A DNA stretch of 64,000 nucleotides from Ignavibacteria bacterium. Its GTDB lineage: Bacteria; Bacteroidota; Ignavibacteria; Tepidaquicellales; Tepidaquicellaceae. Numbering within the stretch: position 1 is the first letter of the stretch; the number at the start of each line of letters is the position of its first letter. The notes under the pieces were generated by a model that worked only from the letters and a program-made list of their open reading frames with translations, ran no database searches and was not told the DNA's origin. This document shows positions 61,864-64,000 of the stretch, in pieces. Position numbers and translations under genes: made by a program. The stretch lies in the NCBI GenBank assembly GCA_016719565.1, contig JADJYU010000003.1, positions 310,001-374,000 of the forward strand, given 5' to 3'.

Positions 61864-63645
61864 TCACTTTTTTTGTTTGATCTCAATACCAAGTTCATCA
61901 AGCTGTTCCTTGCTTACTTCACTCGGACATTCATCCATCAGTGAAGAAGCTTTTAATGTCTTTGGAAAAGCGATAGTATCTGTGATGGAATTCAGTCCGC
62001 AGAGAATAGCAATGATCCTGTCAAAGCCGACAGCAGCTCCACCGTGCGGGGGCGCGCCGTATCTGAATGCCTCAAGTATAAAACCGAATTTCATTTTGGC
62101 CTCTTCATCACTTAATCCGATTATGCCGAATACTTTTTTCTGTATTTCAGGTTTATGTATCCTGATGCTCCCGCTGATAACTTCATGTCCGTTCAGCACC
62201 AGATCATAACAGTTTGCGCGTATGCTCTCTATTTCATTTATATCTTTGCTGTCAAGAAATTCTAAATACTCATCCTTAGGCATAGTAAAGACGTGATGCT
62301 CTGCATAAAATCTTTTATCATCAGCTTCATATCTGAACAGAGGAAAATCTATCACCCATACAAATTCATATTTCGATTTGTCGGTAAGTCCGAAGTCCTC
62401 TGCAAGTTTAAGCCGCAGCTGGCCAAGCGTCTGAAACACCTTCATCTTTTCCCCGCTTAAAATAAATACCGTGTCTGAGCTTTCAGCCGAAAAATCCTTT
62501 CTGATATTTTCTATAATATTCTCATTCAGGAATTTCACAACAGGAGACTGTACAGTGCCGTCAGCATTAAATTTCAGATAACCCAGTCCTCCGAATCCGG
62601 ATTTTTTTACAAAATCAGTAAGACCGTCAATGATTTTTCTGGAAACTTCCTTTGAAGATAATTTTATCCCGGCGACTATACCACCGGATTCAAGCGCATC
62701 ATTAAATACTTTAAACTCAGATCCCTTTACTGTTTCCGTTAAGTTCACAATTTTCATATCACCTGAAATTCTAAGATCAGGTTTATCGGTACCGTAAGAG
62801 CTCATTGCTGCATCATATGACATTCTTATGAATTTATCCGGCAGATCAATTCCTTTGATCTCTTTCCAGATCTCATTAAACATTCCTTCGACAATTTCAA
62901 ACACGTCATCCTGACCCACGAAGCTCATCTCAAGATCGATCTGTGTAAATTCCGGCTGACGGTCAGCTCTCAGATCTTCATCCCTGAAGCATTTACAGAT
63001 CTGAACATATCTGTCAAAACCGGACACCATTAAAATTTGCTTATAGATCTGAGGCGACTGAGGAAGCGCATAAAATTTTCCGTTATGAACTCTCGAAGGT
63101 ACAAGATAATCTCTCGCGCCTTCCGGAGTGGACTTCATAAGCATCGGAGTCTCAACTTCTATAAAATTATGTTTCTCAAAATATTTATGAACTATCTGAT
63201 ACGCCTGATTTCGGATTATAAAATTTTCCGTTAGAGATTTTCTTCTCAGATCCAGATACCTGTATTTAAGTCTGAGTTCATCAGTCGCTTTTACATCATC
63301 TTCAATTACAAAAGGCGGGACTTCCGATTCATTTAATATTTCTATAGCTGTAAGTTCTATTTCGATCTCACCGGTCGGAATATTTTTATTAATACTTTCA
63401 CGTTTTAATACTTTTCCGCTTGCCGAAATGACGTATTCCTGACCGAGTTTCAGTGCTGTATCATAAATATCTTTATTTTCCGGAATTACTTTAAGCTGAG
63501 TGATACCATACCTGTCCCGAAGGTCTATAAACAGTAATCCTCCGAGATCTCTTTTTTTTGAGACCCAACCGTTCAGTGTTACTTCTTCATTTTCATTTTT
63601 TATATTCAGCTCTCCGCATGTATGAGTTCTTTTACTGAAGTTCAT
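61864..63645 (-). CDS. aspS: Aspartate-tRNA ligase
   Basis: This class II synthetase of 593 residues has an N-terminal OB-fold anticodon domain ('LNGWVSKKRDLGGLLFIDLR'). Motif 2 is 'CFRDEDLRADRQPEFTQIDL'. The bacterial insertion domain (about 290-420) follows, and motif 3 is 'GAPPHGGAAVGFDRI'. The length is standard for bacterial AspRS, and whether it is discriminating or charges tRNA-Asn as well cannot be told. A terminator at 63666-63697 separates it from the gene upstream. Confidence 0.96.
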   Translation of the reverse strand: MNFSKRTHTCGELNIKNENEEVTLNGWVSKKRDLGGLLFIDLRDRYGITQLKVIPENKDIYDTALKLGQEYVISASGKVLKRESINKNIPTGEIEIELTAIEILNESEVPPFVIEDDVKATDELRLKYRYLDLRRKSLTENFIIRNQAYQIVHKYFEKHNFIEVETPMLMKSTPEGARDYLVPSRVHNGKFYALPQSPQIYKQILMVSGFDRYVQICKCFRDEDLRADRQPEFTQIDLEMSFVGQDDVFEIVEGMFNEIWKEIKGIDLPDKFIRMSYDAAMSSYGTDKPDLRISGDMKIVNLTETVKGSEFKVFNDALESGGIVAGIKLSSKEVSRKIIDGLTDFVKKSGFGGLGYLKFNADGTVQSPVVKFLNENIIENIRKDFSAESSDTVFILSGEKMKVFQTLGQLRLKLAEDFGLTDKSKYEFVWVIDFPLFRYEADDKRFYAEHHVFTMPKDEYLEFLDSKDINEIESIRANCYDLVLNGHEVISGSIRIHKPEIQKKVFGIIGLSDEEAKMKFGFILEAFRYGAPPHGGAAVGFDRIIAILCGLNSITDTIAFPKTLKASSLMDECPSEVSKEQLDELGIEIKQKK

Positions 63646-63665
63646 TTATAGTTTTATATTATTTG

Positions 63666-63697
63666 AAAAGGGCTTAGAATTTTTCTTAAGCCCTTTG
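63666..63697. terminator. Terminator between the dioxygenase gene and aspS
   Basis: AAAGGGCTTAGAA and TTCTTAAGCCCTTT pair, with T-rich sequence on both strands. It ends transcripts coming from the gene at the right edge. Confidence 0.8.
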
Positions 63698-63779
63698 ATT
63701 TTTATTTTAAAAATTTAATGTTCTGCTTTATTTATTTTTTCGAGTCATCAAAAAAACTAACTAATTATTATCGGCTTTA

Positions 63780-63896
63780 AATCTCGTACTCGTAACTCGT
63801 AACTTGAAACTCGTAACTTGAAACTAATAATTCGTAACTCGTAACTTGAAATTCGTAACTTTTTATTTGTCATTTGTAATTTGCAATTTGAAATTG
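63780..63896. repeat. Short tandem words 'ACTCGTAACTTGAA'
   Basis: 'AACTCGTAACTTGAAACTCG' type words recur about five times with small changes, then pass into 'ATTTGTCATTTGTAATTTGC' type words. There is no ORF. It is similar in style to the AT-rich words around 55561 and 56047. Confidence 0.65.
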
Positions 63897-63897
63897 A

Positions 63898-64000
63898 TTA
63901 TAGTGTTCCTCTAAGTTCCTGCTCTCTTTCAATCGCTTCAAACAGCGCTTTAAAATTTCCTTTACCAAAACTCCTTGCGCCTTTTCTCTGAATTATTTCA
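63898..64000 (-). CDS. hppD: 4-hydroxyphenylpyruvate dioxygenase, C-terminal end only
   Basis: The minus-strand frame is open from the right edge to a TAA at 63898 and reads 'EIIQRKGARSFGKGNFKALF' then 'EAIEREQELRGTL'. This matches the conserved C-terminal helix region of 4-hydroxyphenylpyruvate dioxygenase (tyrosine degradation, homogentisate formation), where the Glu of the iron-binding facial triad lies just upstream, outside the window. Only about 33 residues are visible, so the call rests on that tail. Confidence 0.75.
   Translation of the reverse strand, partial: EIIQRKGARSFGKGNFKALFEAIEREQELRGTL

Overview
The window reads as a chromosomal segment of an AT-rich member of the Ignavibacteria / Bacteroidota-Chlorobi group. 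The evidence is the set of secreted proteins ending in a type IX secretion (T9SS) type A sorting domain with the 'NYPNPFNP' entry motif typical of Ignavibacteria, a Bacteroidota-type small histone H1-like protein, a long-form IspG with a central insertion, and many large secreted proteins with dockerin-like ends. The assignment is inference from gene content. No rRNA is present to confirm it.

Layout. 1-2.6 kb: two tandem secreted Kelch-like T9SS proteins, the first cut by the window edge. 2.6-9.2 kb: a minus-strand run kup > CDP-alcohol phosphotransferase > nucleotidyltransferase > rhomboid protease > ispG. 9.2-11 kb: a repeat island with a 21-bp minisatellite that is open as a heptapeptide-repeat ORF, six copies of a 100/123-bp unit with an ATTCCCGC/GCGGGAAT palindrome, and an inverted set of the same palindrome. 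11-14.2 kb: a minus-strand metal-handling operon (Cys-rich protein, YHS/TRASH protein, TonB receptor). 14.4-26 kb: mostly housekeeping genes (sdhCD anchors, Hc1-like protein, lepA, a frameshifted lepB, hemW, PAP2 phosphatase, mgtE, pdxH, META lipoprotein, tRNA-Pro, radC, DUF1737, dnaJ-like cbpA).

26-53 kb: a block of large surface proteins. Six share one C-terminal module (a beta domain with an 'HRN..ETWS' motif, then a paired dockerin-like Ca-binding segment, in five of them followed by 'PPGA'), and none of these has a T9SS type A tail. Three are paired divergently with a YCF48-type T9SS protein, and two of these pairs are recent tandem duplicates, one with a decayed partner. A CPA2 antiporter and a second minisatellite locus (41.8-42.6 kb) interrupt the block.

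53.5-55.6 kb: a compact restriction-modification island with a HindIII-like endonuclease and a beta-class DNA methyltransferase. It is bracketed by a 46-bp direct repeat equal to the 3' part of tRNA-Thr(CGT), and it carries no integrase. The intact tRNA lies at its right edge. It is followed by a four-helix-bundle (23S IVS-type) gene lying between short AT-rich repeats in inverted orientation, then ahcY, a NarL-type response regulator with its large Reg_prop sensor kinase, aspS, and the 3' end of a 4-hydroxyphenylpyruvate dioxygenase gene at the right edge.

The strongest observations are the tRNA-bracketed HindIII-like island, the shared C-terminal module of the surface proteins with its duplicated cassette, an 87-bp direct repeat bracketing another surface-protein gene, and the two coding-capable 21-bp minisatellites.
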